A DNA stretch of 64,000 nt from Ruoffia sp044336205 (GCA_044336205.1 CP172318.1:1116001-1180000), one strand, 5' to 3'; counted from the stretch's first letter, positions 46,001 to 55,188 are shown. Made by a program: numbers and translations. The notes: a model not told the origin generated them from the sequence alone.

Positions 46001-47337
46001 CCTGCGTGCATTTTAACTCCAGCGAGTTCTATAATATCATCGTAGACGGATGAAAGTCCGGTTGTTTCCACGTCGAATACTACATAAGTGGCATCATCTA
46101 AACTAATATCTTGGGGATTATAAGCAATAGGTTCACCGTCATTCACCACATAGGCTTCTATTCCAAAGAGAGCCTTAATTCCGAGACTTCGTGCTGTATG
46201 ATAAGCTTCTGGGAAAGCTTGTGCAGCCGCATGATCAGTAATCGCAACTGCTTTATGTCCCCACTTGTGTGCTTGTTTAATGATATCTGAGGCAGTATTT
46301 GTTGCATCTAACGCACTCATTGTCGTATGTGCATGGAGTTCAACGCGTTTAAGATCCTCTGAAGCTTTATCTTCCCTTTCAGGCATGGTTACCTTACGGA
46401 TACTACGAGGTCTAAAGTATAATTCAGACGTATAGTTATCTGGAATCATATCTCCTTCTAGTCGAATCCATTGACCTTTATTAAATTGATTTAAGGCTTC
46501 CTTAGATATACGTCTACCAGACATTAGTTTAACCGTTACTGAAGAACTATAATCAGTAATATTCATAATTAATAGCTGTCCACCATTACGCAAGTCTTTA
46601 ATTTCATGCGAGAAAATATAGCCTTCGATCACTTGTTTAAATTGATTATCTTCAAGTTCAATTAATGGAAGAGCAGGAACATTTGGTATATCCTTTCCGA
46701 TATCTTCTGAAGTAGATTGAACCACTGTTCTCTCCATCTTCTGCCTTTTCTCTTGAATTTCTAAAGCTTCCAGAAGACTTTGCTCATCTTCAGATGATTG
46801 ACGTTCTCGCACGGCAATAATTTCTTCCTGTAATAAATCTTCATCAACATAATAATCTAATGAAATATCTGGTATTCTAAGTTGTTCTAATTTTTCTAGT
46901 AGTAGGGATTCATACTTACCTTTGATTGTATCAATTTGAATTTGATCTGCGAGTCCAATTCTCATCGTTTGATCTAGCAATTCGAATTTGGCTTTGAATA
47001 GAATTGAACGAATGAATGGTTTATCATGAGCAACAACTGACATGATAGCTTCCCAATACTCCATAACAATGTCGTTCGATAAATGATCATCGGTAAACTC
47101 CCACCAAGTATCTACGAATCCTATTGGGCTAAAAGCTTCAAGAAGATGGTGTTGAAAAATCCGATAAACATTCGCATGAAATCGTTCCTTAGCTTCAAAA
47201 GAAAAAACCCACTTATTAGATTGTGCTAAGATGTCAACTTTTTTTATTGTTACATGACTTAAAGCTTCATTCATTTCTTCATCGGTTAACTGAATATGAT
47301 CTAATAATAGTTCAAATAATTGTCGTTTGTCTTTCAT
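43036..47337 (-). CDS. polC: DNA polymerase III alpha subunit, PolC type
   Basis: Main replicative polymerase of Firmicutes. The 1433 residues show an N-terminal domain, OB fold (about 230-325), PHP domain opened by LHAHTTMSALDATN (about 335), and the intact proofreading exonuclease inserted in it (VFDVETTGLS near 420, HNASFDMGFL, HRAVYDSETT). The polymerase core follows, with GSRGSVGSS and PDIDLNFSGDYQ, and a C-terminal zinc finger region (CKECHFSEFF, CPNCGAML). Start ATG 47337 has AAAGGAG upstream. Confidence 0.98.
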   Translation of the reverse strand: MKDKRQLFELLLDHIQLTDEEMNEALSHVTIKKVDILAQSNKWVFSFEAKERFHANVYRIFQHHLLEAFSPIGFVDTWWEFTDDHLSNDIVMEYWEAIMSVVAHDKPFIRSILFKAKFELLDQTMRIGLADQIQIDTIKGKYESLLLEKLEQLRIPDISLDYYVDEDLLQEEIIAVRERQSSEDEQSLLEALEIQEKRQKMERTVVQSTSEDIGKDIPNVPALPLIELEDNQFKQVIEGYIFSHEIKDLRNGGQLLIMNITDYSSSVTVKLMSGRRISKEALNQFNKGQWIRLEGDMIPDNYTSELYFRPRSIRKVTMPEREDKASEDLKRVELHAHTTMSALDATNTASDIIKQAHKWGHKAVAITDHAAAQAFPEAYHTARSLGIKALFGIEAYVVNDGEPIAYNPQDISLDDATYVVFDVETTGLSSVYDDIIELAGVKMHAGEVVDSFEAFINHGKPLSAFTTELTGITDDMLKDAPEAKVVLEQFQNFCGDSILVAHNASFDMGFLNKGYERVGLEPSTAPVIDTLELSRLVNPEYKSHRLNTLAKRYNIVLEQHHRAVYDSETTGYILLKLLEQAKDQFNMTNHNQLNDQLGQGDSYKQSRPFHAILLVKNQAGLKDLFKLISMANTEYFYRVPRIPRSVLSEYRDNILLGTACSEGEVFTAMMQKGYEEASELVDYYDYIEIQPPSAYESLIKDELIRNMDDLHNIIRELIRLGEEKNKPVVATGNVHYLDEKDAIYREVLKKSLKINANRTLHMPKVHFRTTDEMLIEFNFLGEEKAQEIVVHNTQKIADSIEDVQVIKDELYPPKIEGAEDDITNMSYEKAHEMYGNPLPEIVDARIKKELNSIISNGFAVIYLISQKLVHKSNQDGYLVGSRGSVGSSLVATLTGITEVNPLAPHYYCKECHFSEFFTNGEIKSGYDLPEKECPNCGAMLSKDGQDIPFETFLGFYGDKVPDIDLNFSGDYQARAHAYTKELFGEDYVYRAGTIGTVANKTAHGYIRGYLESKGEHLPQAEKERLAYGIEGAKRTTGQHPGGIIVIPDFMDVYDFTPVQYPADDVDAEWKTTHFDFHSIDENVLKLDILGHDDPTMIRMLQDLSGIDPMDIPPVDEKVMQIFSGTEVLGVSPQQINSDTGTLGVPEFGTAFVRGMVSETKPKTFAELLQISGLSHGTDVWLGNAQDLIRDNVVELSDVIGCRDDIMTTLIQYGLEDGVAFKIMESVRKGKGIPDDWQAEMRKNNVPEWYIDSCLKIKYMFPKAHAAAYVLMALRVAYFKVYHPMYYYAAYFSVRAKDFDLVAMHQGKEMVKRKIREINDKGFGATNKEKELATELEIANEMLERGFRFQMVNLEKSDSHNFIIEEDSLIPPFRAVPGLGQSVAEQIVKARNEAPFLSKEDLQKRGKVSKTIMMYLDDNGVLEGMPDEDQLSLF

Positions 47338-47383
47338 AGAGACTCCTTTCATCAAATTAAGGATGTACCCACTAATGATCCAA

Positions 47384-48673
47384 TTAGCGATACATCCTTA
47401 ACATAACTTTATTGAAAAATGCGCGATTAATATCATTCCAAGTTACAGCAATCATTAAGATGACCATCAGAATTACACCAATAATTGTAATGATACCTTC
47501 TTTGGATTCGCTCAGTGGTTTCCCGCGGACACCTTCAATGATGTTCAACACGATCTTCCCACCATCTAGGGCTGGAATCGGTAGAAGGTTAAACACACCA
47601 AGGTTTGCTGATAACATCGCTAAGAAATTAATAATAACTGGTAATCCTAAGCCTACAACTTGATCTGTCATCTGTGCCATCGCTACAGGTCCACCAAAAT
47701 TATTAATATTGAATCCTCTTGTAATCATACTTCCTAAGACACCTATCACTCCAGTAATTACTCCCCAAGTAGCTGTGAATCCATATAAGACACTATTAAA
47801 GAATCCCTTGTCTCGTCCTACTGTAATACCAATCTGTCCAATGCTTTCACCAGTATTAGCATCTTCTACGCCTGGTACATGAACTACTGTTTCATTCGTA
47901 CTACCTTGACGGTCATAAGTCATAGTGAGTTCTTTGTTAGGACTTTCTCGAATGATGGTGACAAGTTCTTCCCAAGTAGTCACTTCAACTCCATTGATTG
48001 ACTGAATGTGGTCCCCATCTACTAAACCAGCTTCTTGAGCAGCAGAATCAGCAACGACTTCACCAATAACACTGTCTGTGACAGGTATTCCTACCAGTAG
48101 GGCCACTAAAGCAAAAGCAATAATTGATAATATAAAATTATTAATCGGACCTGCTATATTAGTCTGGATTTTTTGCCAGACCGTGGCGGACTCATAGCGT
48201 TTCTCGCGAGGAGCTACAGGTAATTGGGTTCCATCCGGCTCAATAATAGATGCATCTTTAGCGACTGAATAACGAACCATATCACTTTGTCCAACAGGGA
48301 TACCTTCAATAACCATCTCATCAATTAAGTCAACACGGTCAACTCGGATAGGTAATTCATTCGTATCAAAATTTTCTGATAAATTAATAATTGAAACTTG
48401 ATCATTCTCATTAATTCTCAGTCCTACTTCCATACCGGCTTGAATATCATCTTCTTCATAGAGACCAGCAAGGCGTACATATCCACCCAATGGTAACATT
48501 CTAATGGTATATGTTGTGCCTTCCTTACCTTGTTTGGCAAAAAGCTTTGGACCCATTCCTAAAGAAAATTCTTTTACTAAAATACCTGAGCGTCTGGCAA
48601 AGTAGTAATGACCAAATTCATGGATTACTACTATAATTGAAAAAATAACCAAAAAAACTAATAAGGTTGTCAA
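47384..48673 (-). CDS. rseP: Site-2 intramembrane metalloprotease RseP/Eep
   Basis: Cleaves membrane-embedded substrates such as anti-sigma factors and, in enterococci, pheromone signal peptides. The 429 residues have the zinc motif HEFGH at 18-22 in the first membrane helix, a central PDZ domain (about 205-280), and the third ligand in NLLPIPALDGGKI near residue 370. Four membrane helices are seen. The start is TTG at 48673. It lies between cdsA and polC. Confidence 0.96.
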   Translation of the reverse strand: MTTLLVFLVIFSIIVVIHEFGHYYFARRSGILVKEFSLGMGPKLFAKQGKEGTTYTIRMLPLGGYVRLAGLYEEDDIQAGMEVGLRINENDQVSIINLSENFDTNELPIRVDRVDLIDEMVIEGIPVGQSDMVRYSVAKDASIIEPDGTQLPVAPREKRYESATVWQKIQTNIAGPINNFILSIIAFALVALLVGIPVTDSVIGEVVADSAAQEAGLVDGDHIQSINGVEVTTWEELVTIIRESPNKELTMTYDRQGSTNETVVHVPGVEDANTGESIGQIGITVGRDKGFFNSVLYGFTATWGVITGVIGVLGSMITRGFNINNFGGPVAMAQMTDQVVGLGLPVIINFLAMLSANLGVFNLLPIPALDGGKIVLNIIEGVRGKPLSESKEGIITIIGVILMVILMIAVTWNDINRAFFNKVMLRMYR

Positions 48674-48684
48674 TATATCTCATC

Positions 48685-49479
48685 CTATCTAAAAATATTA
48701 ATCCAAATCATCATCATAAAACTCGCAAATATCAAACTATCAAATCGATCTAACATTCCACCATGACCAGGTAAAAACCTACCAGAATCTTTAACGCCAA
48801 AGTGACGTTTAAATGCGGATTCTACTAAATCACCAAACTGACCAAAAAGCGAGATGATAATAGTTAAAAACCAAACTTGTTGAACATCACCCAAATTCGG
48901 GTCAAATAATATAACATAGATAGATGAGATAATAAGAGCAGTTAGTATTCCTCCAACCATTCCTTCTATCGTTTTGTTTGGACTTATTATCGGTGCTAGC
49001 TTTCGTTTACCTAATTTACGGCCCATAAAATAAGCACCTGAATCTGTCGCCCATACAACTAAAAATAAGTAAACTAAAGATTCGATTCCCATGTCTCTTA
49101 TATTAATTAAAAAGCGAAAACCATATCCAATATATATACATGCGAGCATAAGTACGGCAGCATTTTCAAAATGAAATGTGCGATGGTTAAACACGGTAAA
49201 AATGAGAAGTAAAATACAACAAATATAAAACAGATATTCTGAATTTATCGAACGAAACATCGCAGGGATGTAATAATATGGCACAAGAGTTGATGTCAAT
49301 GCGACCGCAGAAACTAAACCAATATGGTTGAAAAACTTAATATTTTGCATTTGAGAAAATTCATATAATCCAATTAGTCCAATAATCCACATAACAAATG
49401 CAAAATAACCATCACCCAATAATACAAAAGGGATATAGAGAGCTAGTGCAATTAAAGCACTTCTAATTCTAATTAACAA
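48685..49479 (-). CDS. cdsA: Phosphatidate cytidylyltransferase
   Basis: Makes CDP-diacylglycerol from phosphatidate and CTP in the membrane. The 264 residues have about seven hydrophobic helices, SPNKTIEGMVGG near residue 165, and the family signature VESAFKRHFGVKDSGRFLPG followed by HGGMLDRFDSL. The start is TTG at 49479 with GGAGG upstream. It follows uppS by 11 bases. Confidence 0.96.
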   Translation of the reverse strand: MLIRIRSALIALALYIPFVLLGDGYFAFVMWIIGLIGLYEFSQMQNIKFFNHIGLVSAVALTSTLVPYYYIPAMFRSINSEYLFYICCILLLIFTVFNHRTFHFENAAVLMLACIYIGYGFRFLINIRDMGIESLVYLFLVVWATDSGAYFMGRKLGKRKLAPIISPNKTIEGMVGGILTALIISSIYVILFDPNLGDVQQVWFLTIIISLFGQFGDLVESAFKRHFGVKDSGRFLPGHGGMLDRFDSLIFASFMMMIWINIFR

Positions 49480-49490
49480 CTAAACTCCTC

Positions 49491-50231
49491 CTATTTCGAC
49501 GATTCTGAATCTACTTTTCCAAACCGTCTTTGTCTATTATTATATTCGTCAATGGCTTCATCAAGATTTTCTGCTGTAAAATCTGGCCACAAGGTATCAG
49601 TAAAGTAAAATTCACTGTAAGCTGCTTGCCAAAGCAAGAAGTTACTTATTCTTTGCTCTCCACTTGTTCGAATGATTAAATCTGGATCTGCTAACTCATT
49701 ATATGGGGCTGTCATTAAATAATTATTAACTAATGATTCAGTTATGTCATCAGCAGTAATGTTATTGTGTTGAACATCTTCCACAATATGCTTGACCGCT
49801 TCAACGATTTCTTGACGTGAACCATAATTAATCGCAAAGTTTAATATCATTCCTGAACAGTTCTTAGTAGCTTCTAAAGCTTTATTAAGAACAGATTTTG
49901 TTTCATCAGGTAAACCATCAATATCACCAATCGTATTAAGTTTTATATTATTCTCAATTAATTGAGGTAAAAAGTCATCAAAAAATTCTTTAGGTAGTTG
50001 CATAAGAAATTTCACTTCATCTTTTGGACGACCCCAATTTTCTGTTGAAAAAGCATAAAGGGTAACTATTTTTATCCCAATCTCATTAGCTCTTATTGTA
50101 AGATTCTTAATCGTTTGAACTCCTTTTCGGTGTCCTAACACTCTAGGCAAAAATCTCTTTTTAGCCCAACGACCATTTCCATCCATAATAAAAGCGACAT
50201 GGTTGGGAACAGATTTAAATTCTTTTGTCAT
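49491..50231 (-). CDS. uppS: Undecaprenyl pyrophosphate synthase (isoprenyl transferase)
   Basis: Cis-prenyltransferase that makes the C55 lipid carrier for peptidoglycan. The 246 residues have HVAFIMDGNGRWAKKR with the catalytic Asp, FSTENWGRP, INYGSRQE and the C-terminal RTSGEQRISNFLLWQAAYSE. It starts the uppS-cdsA-rseP-polC run. A terminator stands between frr and this gene. Confidence 0.97.
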   Translation of the reverse strand: MTKEFKSVPNHVAFIMDGNGRWAKKRFLPRVLGHRKGVQTIKNLTIRANEIGIKIVTLYAFSTENWGRPKDEVKFLMQLPKEFFDDFLPQLIENNIKLNTIGDIDGLPDETKSVLNKALEATKNCSGMILNFAINYGSRQEIVEAVKHIVEDVQHNNITADDITESLVNNYLMTAPYNELADPDLIIRTSGEQRISNFLLWQAAYSEFYFTDTLWPDFTAENLDEAIDEYNNRQRRFGKVDSESSK

Positions 50232-50324
50232 AACTTACTCCCTTAAAAATAATCATCATCCAAAACATTATACCAAAAGAAGTTTGAAATACGAACAAAA
50301 AATCCAATAAAGTCATATTAAAAC

Positions 50325-50361
50325 AAAAAATCCTTAGAGAATATAATTCTTCTAAGGATTT
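50325..50361 (-). terminator. Terminator after frr
   Basis: AAATCCTTAGA pairs with TCTAAGGATTT, followed by T6 on the minus strand. It lies 11 bases after the frr stop and separates frr from uppS. Confidence 0.9.
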
Positions 50362-50371
50362 AACAATGATA

Positions 50372-50932
50372 TTAATCATTATAAATTTCATCTTCTTTTT
50401 CTTTAGTTAGTACATCAATCTGTTTTGTTGCTTCATCAGTAATTTTTTGAATATCTGATTCGTAATCTTTCACATCATCTTCTGTTATTTCGTTAGCTTT
50501 TTCTAACTTTTTAACAGAATCAATCATATCACGACGGATATTACGGACAGCAATTTTTGCGTTTTCTTGTTCTTTACCAACTACTTTAACTAGTTCAGTA
50601 CGACGCTCTTTAGTTAATGCCGGGATCACTAAACGAATCACATCACCGTCATTCGAAGGTGTAATTCCTACATCACTCTGTAAGATGGCTTTTTCGATAT
50701 CAGTTAAACTTGATTTATCGTAAGGTGAGATAACTAACATTCTCGCTTCAGGACTTGAAATTCCTGCAAGTTGGTTTAATGGCGTAGGAACTCCGTAATA
50801 TAAGACATTTACACGGTCAAGAATACTCGCGTTAGCACGTCCAGCACGAATAGATGCAATTTCACGTTGATATGCTTCTACCGATTTATTCATTCTTTCT
50901 CTTGTCGTCTTTAAAACTTCTCCTGGTGTCAT
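50372..50932 (-). CDS. frr: Ribosome recycling factor
   Basis: Works with EF-G to split post-termination ribosomes. The 186 residues show the family pattern: REIASIRAGRANASILDRV, YYGVPTPLNQLAGIS, ALTKERRTELVK and IRRDMIDSVKKLEK. The long helices of the three-helix bundle flank a small beta domain. It follows pyrH, as usual. Confidence 0.97.
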   Translation of the reverse strand: MTPGEVLKTTRERMNKSVEAYQREIASIRAGRANASILDRVNVLYYGVPTPLNQLAGISSPEARMLVISPYDKSSLTDIEKAILQSDVGITPSNDGDVIRLVIPALTKERRTELVKVVGKEQENAKIAVRNIRRDMIDSVKKLEKANEITEDDVKDYESDIQKITDEATKQIDVLTKEKEDEIYND

Positions 50933-51100
50933 AGAAAATCCTCCTATAAATAACTTATTTGATCCTTATCAAATATTATAGCATAACTTACAATTTATGA
51001 ATATGATAAAGTCTGATAACTCAAGCTATAAAATAAACTTCATCAAAATAACAATGATAAAATTTCATACTATTAGCTTAAAGTTATTATCGAAAATATA

Positions 51101-51835
51101 TTAATTGCTTTCTTTACCTTGAACAGTCGTACCAATATTTTCACCTAAGATGACACGACGAATGTTACCTGGTTCATTAAGGTTAAATACAACTAATGGT
51201 ATGTCGTTATCCATACTTAGTGAGCTTGCAGTTGAATCCATCACTTTTAATCCTTTAGCAATAACATCTAAATGTGTTAGGTTATCAAATTTAATTGCTT
51301 CCGTATTAACTTTTGGATCTGAGTCATAAACTCCATCCACATTGTTTTTGGCCATTAAAATCACATCTGCATTGATTTCAGCAGCACGTAAAGCAGCTGT
51401 TGTGTCCGTTGTGAAGTAAGGGTTACCTGTTCCACCCGCAAAAATCACTACACGTCCTTTTTCTAAGTGACGGATAGCACGACGACGAATATATGGTTCA
51501 GCAATTTGACGCATTTCTACAGAAGTTTGCACTCGTGTAGGTACATCATGATTTTCCAACACATCTTGTAAAGCAAGTGCATTCATAACAGTTGCTAGCA
51601 TTCCCATATAATCGGCTTGAGCGCGTTCCATACCCATTTCTTCACCAATTTGTCCACGCCAGATGTTCCCACCTCCGACAACGATGGCAATTTCAACACC
51701 GAGTTCATGAATTTCTTTTAATTCACCGACCATTGATTTGATTGTATCAGGATGAATACCAAAACTTTGATCACCAGCCATAGCTTCCCCACTCAATTTT
51801 AGTATTACGCGTTTGTATTTAGTTTCTTCAGTCAT
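51101..51835 (-). CDS. pyrH: Uridylate kinase (UMP kinase)
   Basis: Phosphorylates UMP to UDP, amino-acid-kinase fold. The 244 residues have ILKLSGEAMAG at the N-terminus, IVVGGGNIWRG, the MGMLATVMNAL motif and FAGGTGNPYFTTDTTAALRA. I start at ATG 51835, nine bases after AAAGG; an ATG two codons upstream is also possible. Confidence 0.96.
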   Translation of the reverse strand: MTEETKYKRVILKLSGEAMAGDQSFGIHPDTIKSMVGELKEIHELGVEIAIVVGGGNIWRGQIGEEMGMERAQADYMGMLATVMNALALQDVLENHDVPTRVQTSVEMRQIAEPYIRRRAIRHLEKGRVVIFAGGTGNPYFTTDTTAALRAAEINADVILMAKNNVDGVYDSDPKVNTEAIKFDNLTHLDVIAKGLKVMDSTASSLSMDNDIPLVVFNLNEPGNIRRVILGENIGTTVQGKESN

Positions 51836-51865
51836 ATTCATCTGCCTTTCATAATAATTCCTGCT

Positions 51866-51894
51866 TTAAAAATAGCCCCAGAATTCTGGGGCTA
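51866..51894 (-). terminator. Terminator between tsf and pyrH
   Basis: TAGCCCCAGA and its complement TCTGGGGCTA form a perfect palindrome at 51873-51894, followed by TTTTT on the minus strand. It lies 16 bases after the tsf stop. Confidence 0.92.
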
Positions 51895-51910
51895 GAATTA
51901 TGAATTAATT

Positions 51911-52795
51911 TTAGTCTTTTTTCATTTGTGCTGCAACTTCTTCAGCGAAGTTATCTTGACGTTTTTCGATACCTTCTCCAACTGTGAAGCGAACGAATTT
52001 AGCAACTTTTCCGCCTTTTTCGCTTACAAATTGTCCAACTGATACATCATTGTTTTTAACAAATGGTTGTTCAGTTAAGCTGATTTCAGCTAAGAATTTC
52101 TTCATACGACCAACAATCATTTTCTCAACGATGTTAGCTGGTTTACCTTCGTTTAGTGAGATTTCTGTTTGGATTTTCTTCTCATGTTCAACTACTTCAG
52201 CTGGTACTTCATCTGGAGTTACATATTGTGGTTGGATTGCGGCAACGTGCATTGATACATCTTTAGCAACTTCTTCGTCTGTTAATCCTTCAATTAAAGT
52301 CACAACAGCGATTTGTCCACCGTTATGGATGTACTCACCAAATGCGTCGTTATCAGATTTTTCGATAATTTCGAAACGACGGAATGAGATTTTTTCACCA
52401 ATCTTGTTTGTAGCTTCTAATACTAAGTTTTCGATAGTTTGTCCATCTACTTCAATAGCTAAAGCATCTTCCATTGTTTTTGGTGCGTTAGCAGCAATAG
52501 CATCAGCAATAGTTTTTACTAATGATTTGAATTGTTCATTTTTTGAAACGAAGTCTGTTTCAGAGTTAACTTCAATAATTGCAGCAACGTTTCCATTGAT
52601 GCTTGTTGCAGCTAAACCTTCTGCAGCAATACGGTCTGCTTTTTTAGCGGCTTTAGATAGACCTTTTTCACGTAATAAGTCTATCGCTTTATCTATATCT
52701 CCATCTACTTCGACTAACGCTTTTTTTGCGTCCATCATACCTACACCAGTCATCTCGCGTAGTTCTTTTACTTGTTGTGCACTAATTTTAGCCAT
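51911..52795 (-). CDS. tsf: Elongation factor Ts
   Basis: Nucleotide exchange factor for EF-Tu. The 294 residues begin AKISAQQVKELREMTGVGMM with the UBA-like domain, then the TDFV motif (VNSETDFVSKN) that contacts EF-Tu. The second core repeat has QPFVKNNDVSVGQFV. The start is ATG 52795 after GGAAGGA; an upstream TTG is unlikely. Confidence 0.97.
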   Translation of the reverse strand: MAKISAQQVKELREMTGVGMMDAKKALVEVDGDIDKAIDLLREKGLSKAAKKADRIAAEGLAATSINGNVAAIIEVNSETDFVSKNEQFKSLVKTIADAIAANAPKTMEDALAIEVDGQTIENLVLEATNKIGEKISFRRFEIIEKSDNDAFGEYIHNGGQIAVVTLIEGLTDEEVAKDVSMHVAAIQPQYVTPDEVPAEVVEHEKKIQTEISLNEGKPANIVEKMIVGRMKKFLAEISLTEQPFVKNNDVSVGQFVSEKGGKVAKFVRFTVGEGIEKRQDNFAEEVAAQMKKD

Positions 52796-52835
52796 TAAAT
52801 TCAAATCCTTCCTGTCTTTATATCTAATTAATAAT

Positions 52836-52899
52836 AAAAAGCTGTCCTAACACAGGGCAAGGCTTTTAGACCTGTGTGGTGTCCTGAATTAAGACAGCT
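52836..52899 (-). terminator. Nested hairpin with T tract between rpsB and tsf
   Basis: AGCTGTC (52840-52846) pairs with GACAGCT (52893-52899), enclosing a second stem ACACAGG/CCTGTGT. T5 follows on the minus strand. It may reduce transcription into tsf or regulate the pair by alternative folding. Confidence 0.75.
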
Positions 52900-52912
52900 G
52901 TGACTACTTTAA

Positions 52913-53692
52913 TTACTCAGCTTCTGTAGTTTCTGCTTCTGTAGCTTCTTCAGATTCAAATAAGTTATCGAAGAATTCTTTATCAGATTGTTCTGATTCA
53001 TCTTCACTATGACCTTGGTTACCTTCAAGAATAGCGTCTGCCATTGCTTGTGAGATTAATTTAATCGCACGAATAGCATCATCGTTTGATGGGATAACAT
53101 AGTCAATCTCATCAGGATCACAGTTTGTATCAACCATACCAACTAATGGAATGTTTAATTTGTGAGCTTCTTGAATAGCAATGTGTTCTTTACGAGGGTC
53201 AACGATAAAGATTACATCAGGAATACGTGGCATATCTTTAATACCACCTAAGTTAGCTTCTAAACGATCTAACTCTTTACGTAATTGTAAAACTTCTTTT
53301 TTAGGTAATAATTCAAATGTTCCGTCTTCTTCCATCTTTTCGATAGCTTTTAAGCGACGGATACTTTGTTGGATTGTTTCCCAGTTTGTTAACAATCCAC
53401 CTAACCAACGATGGTTAATATAGTATTGACCAGCACGTTTAGCTTGTTCTTCAATCGCACCTTGTGCTTGTTTCTTAGTTCCTACGAAAAGAACTACAGC
53501 TCCGTTAGCTGCTTCATCACGCATAAAGTTATACGCTTTATCAACTAATTTAACTGTTTTTTGTAAGTCAATAATGTAAATACCATTACGCTCTGTAAAG
53601 ATATATTGTTTCATTTTTGGGTTCCAACGACGTGTTTGGTGTCCGAAATGCACACCAGCTTCTAACAATTGTTTCATAGAAATAACTGCCAT
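52913..53692 (-). CDS. rpsB: Small ribosomal subunit protein uS2
   Basis: The 259 residues show MKQLLEAGVHFGHQTRRWNPKM, FVGTKKQAQ, NHRWLGGLLTNW, PDVIFIVDPRKEHIAI and the DTNCDPDEIDYVIPSNDDAIRA region. An acidic C-terminal extension (about residues 230-259) is present. The start is ATG 53692, after GGAG. It is the first gene of rpsB-tsf and has a long structured leader. Confidence 0.97.
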   Translation of the reverse strand: MAVISMKQLLEAGVHFGHQTRRWNPKMKQYIFTERNGIYIIDLQKTVKLVDKAYNFMRDEAANGAVVLFVGTKKQAQGAIEEQAKRAGQYYINHRWLGGLLTNWETIQQSIRRLKAIEKMEEDGTFELLPKKEVLQLRKELDRLEANLGGIKDMPRIPDVIFIVDPRKEHIAIQEAHKLNIPLVGMVDTNCDPDEIDYVIPSNDDAIRAIKLISQAMADAILEGNQGHSEDESEQSDKEFFDNLFESEEATEAETTEAE

Positions 53693-53701
53693 AATTATCA
53701 T

Positions 53702-53810
53702 TCTCCTTTTGGTTTGTTTTCCTCCGAATAAATCAACTAACCAAACGACTCCCGTGAGAAAGCACCCGCCTAGTTATCATTATTCGTGTGAATTTGGCTT
53801 AACACCGTTG
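53702..53810 (-). promoter_or_regulatory. Structured 5' leader of rpsB
   Basis: About 110 transcribed bases fold into nested stems: CGAATAA with TTATTCG, AACTA with TAGTT, and GTG with CAC at the tip of a GC-rich core. The outer stem ends just before the rpsB ribosome site. This is the usual design of autoregulatory ribosomal-protein leaders, so control by S2 is a reasonable guess. Confidence 0.5.
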
Positions 53811-53813
53811 ATA

Positions 53814-53842
53814 ATAATACTACACTCATTCATGAATTACAA
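53814..53842 (-). promoter_or_regulatory. Promoter of rpsB
   Basis: On the minus strand TTGTAA (53842-53837) and TATTAT (53819-53814) are spaced by exactly 17 bases. It lies about 125 bases before the rpsB start, matching the length of the structured leader. Confidence 0.65.
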
Positions 53843-53992
53843 GCTTAAAGTTAAAATTCAACATTAATAATTAACTTTATTTATAAATTCTAGAAAACAT
53901 TAATAAAACTTTATATAATCATAGATAGTTAGACAAGCTCCGTGAATACTTTTTTAGTACAATTATCTAATCCTAAAGTGTGAGGTGACACA

Positions 53993-55188
53993 ATGAATTA
54001 TGTTGATTTTCTTAAAAACAAGCAAGATATAAGCTTCGACCTATTACCAATGACAGAGTTAGATTTTGCTATTTTTAGTGAAATTGTCTACCTACCATTG
54101 GGAGCAGTCATAGCACATAGAAATGATTTATTCCTAACTGATGTAGCAGAAGATTTTATTACTCACTATGAGCAAATGACTGAAGTTAATGCCTATTTAT
54201 GTACACCTCATCGGATTGAAATAATGAAAATCATTGTACGTTCCAAGTGATACGAGCACATTAAACTTTTTAATTTTTCTGATTACATTGATGAGGATAC
54301 TAATTTTACAGCTCTTACTTTCCAACTGAATTCAAAAGAAAGAGTTATAGCTTACCGAGGTACAACCGATTCTGTTATTGGATGGCGTGAGAATTTCAAC
54401 CTTGCTATAGGCAAAAATATGCCCTCACAAATTTTAGCTTACAAGTATTTACTACAGTCTATTGACGGCTCTTTTGACTACTATTTAACTGGCCACTCAA
54501 AAGGTGCTAAGCTCGCTGTATACTCTGCTTTACAACTAGAAGTGAGACAATCAAACTCCATTAAGGCTATTTACGCCTTTGATGGGCCAGGTTTTGATAC
54601 TATGATGGAATATGCTAACCATCCTATCTATACTAGCCAAAAAGTTCATCATTATATAGCTAATTTTTCAATTGTCGGTTTAATGCTTAATCACACTTCT
54701 AAACCAACTGTTATTCAATGTAATTCAATGAGTTTTTTACATCATCTAACTAACCTATGGGAAGTTGACGGGACAAAATTTAAACGAAGTGAACAATTAA
54801 GTGAAAGTAGTAAATTGTTTCAATATGTGAGTATGGAATGGATAAAAGTAACGACGGTTGAAGATCGCAAAAGATACATCAATGACTTGTTCGATATTTT
54901 GATCGATGCTGGTATTCAAAGCTTCAATCAAATAAATAATAACCACATTAATATCGCAAGAAAAATATTAAAACAATACCGCCAATTGGATGAAGAAACA
55001 GTTGATTTTATAAAAAACAAAATGAGATAATTATTGACACTGCAAAGTATTATTATAACAACCACACTGAAGCAATAAAAAAAGAACATAAACATATTAT
55101 AAATCTTATTTCACTTTACAATGCCTTGAATCAAAGTTTACCTACTTCGCCTTCCTTAAGAAATATTGTCAAAAAATTTACCAAATAA
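53993..55188 (+). pseudogene. Mbeg1-like/DUF2974 lipase-fold protein, broken
   Basis: Alpha/beta-hydrolase-like protein of about 400 residues. The first part (MNYVDFLKNKQD to RSK) ends at an in-frame TGA at 54248-54250. The same frame continues YEHIKLFNF..., with AYRGTTDSVIGWRENF and the nucleophile motif LTGHSKGAKLAVY. Relatives have an Arg or similar residue at the TGA position, so one C-to-T change would explain it. The frame also stops at 55030, yet a coding-like tail (DTAKYYYNNHTEAIKKEHKH) runs in another frame to 55188 after an A-rich tract. Two lesions point to true decay. GTGAGGTGA precedes the start. Confidence 0.8.

Noticed and set aside
51984..52850. A 288-codon plus-strand frame opposite tsf
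   Set aside because: It is antisense to a certain housekeeping gene, Ser/Thr-biased and without a ribosome site or family motifs.
54248..54250. Selenocysteine codon in the lipase-like gene
   Set aside because: No suitable SECIS-like hairpin was recognised, relatives have an ordinary residue there, and the gene has a second lesion.
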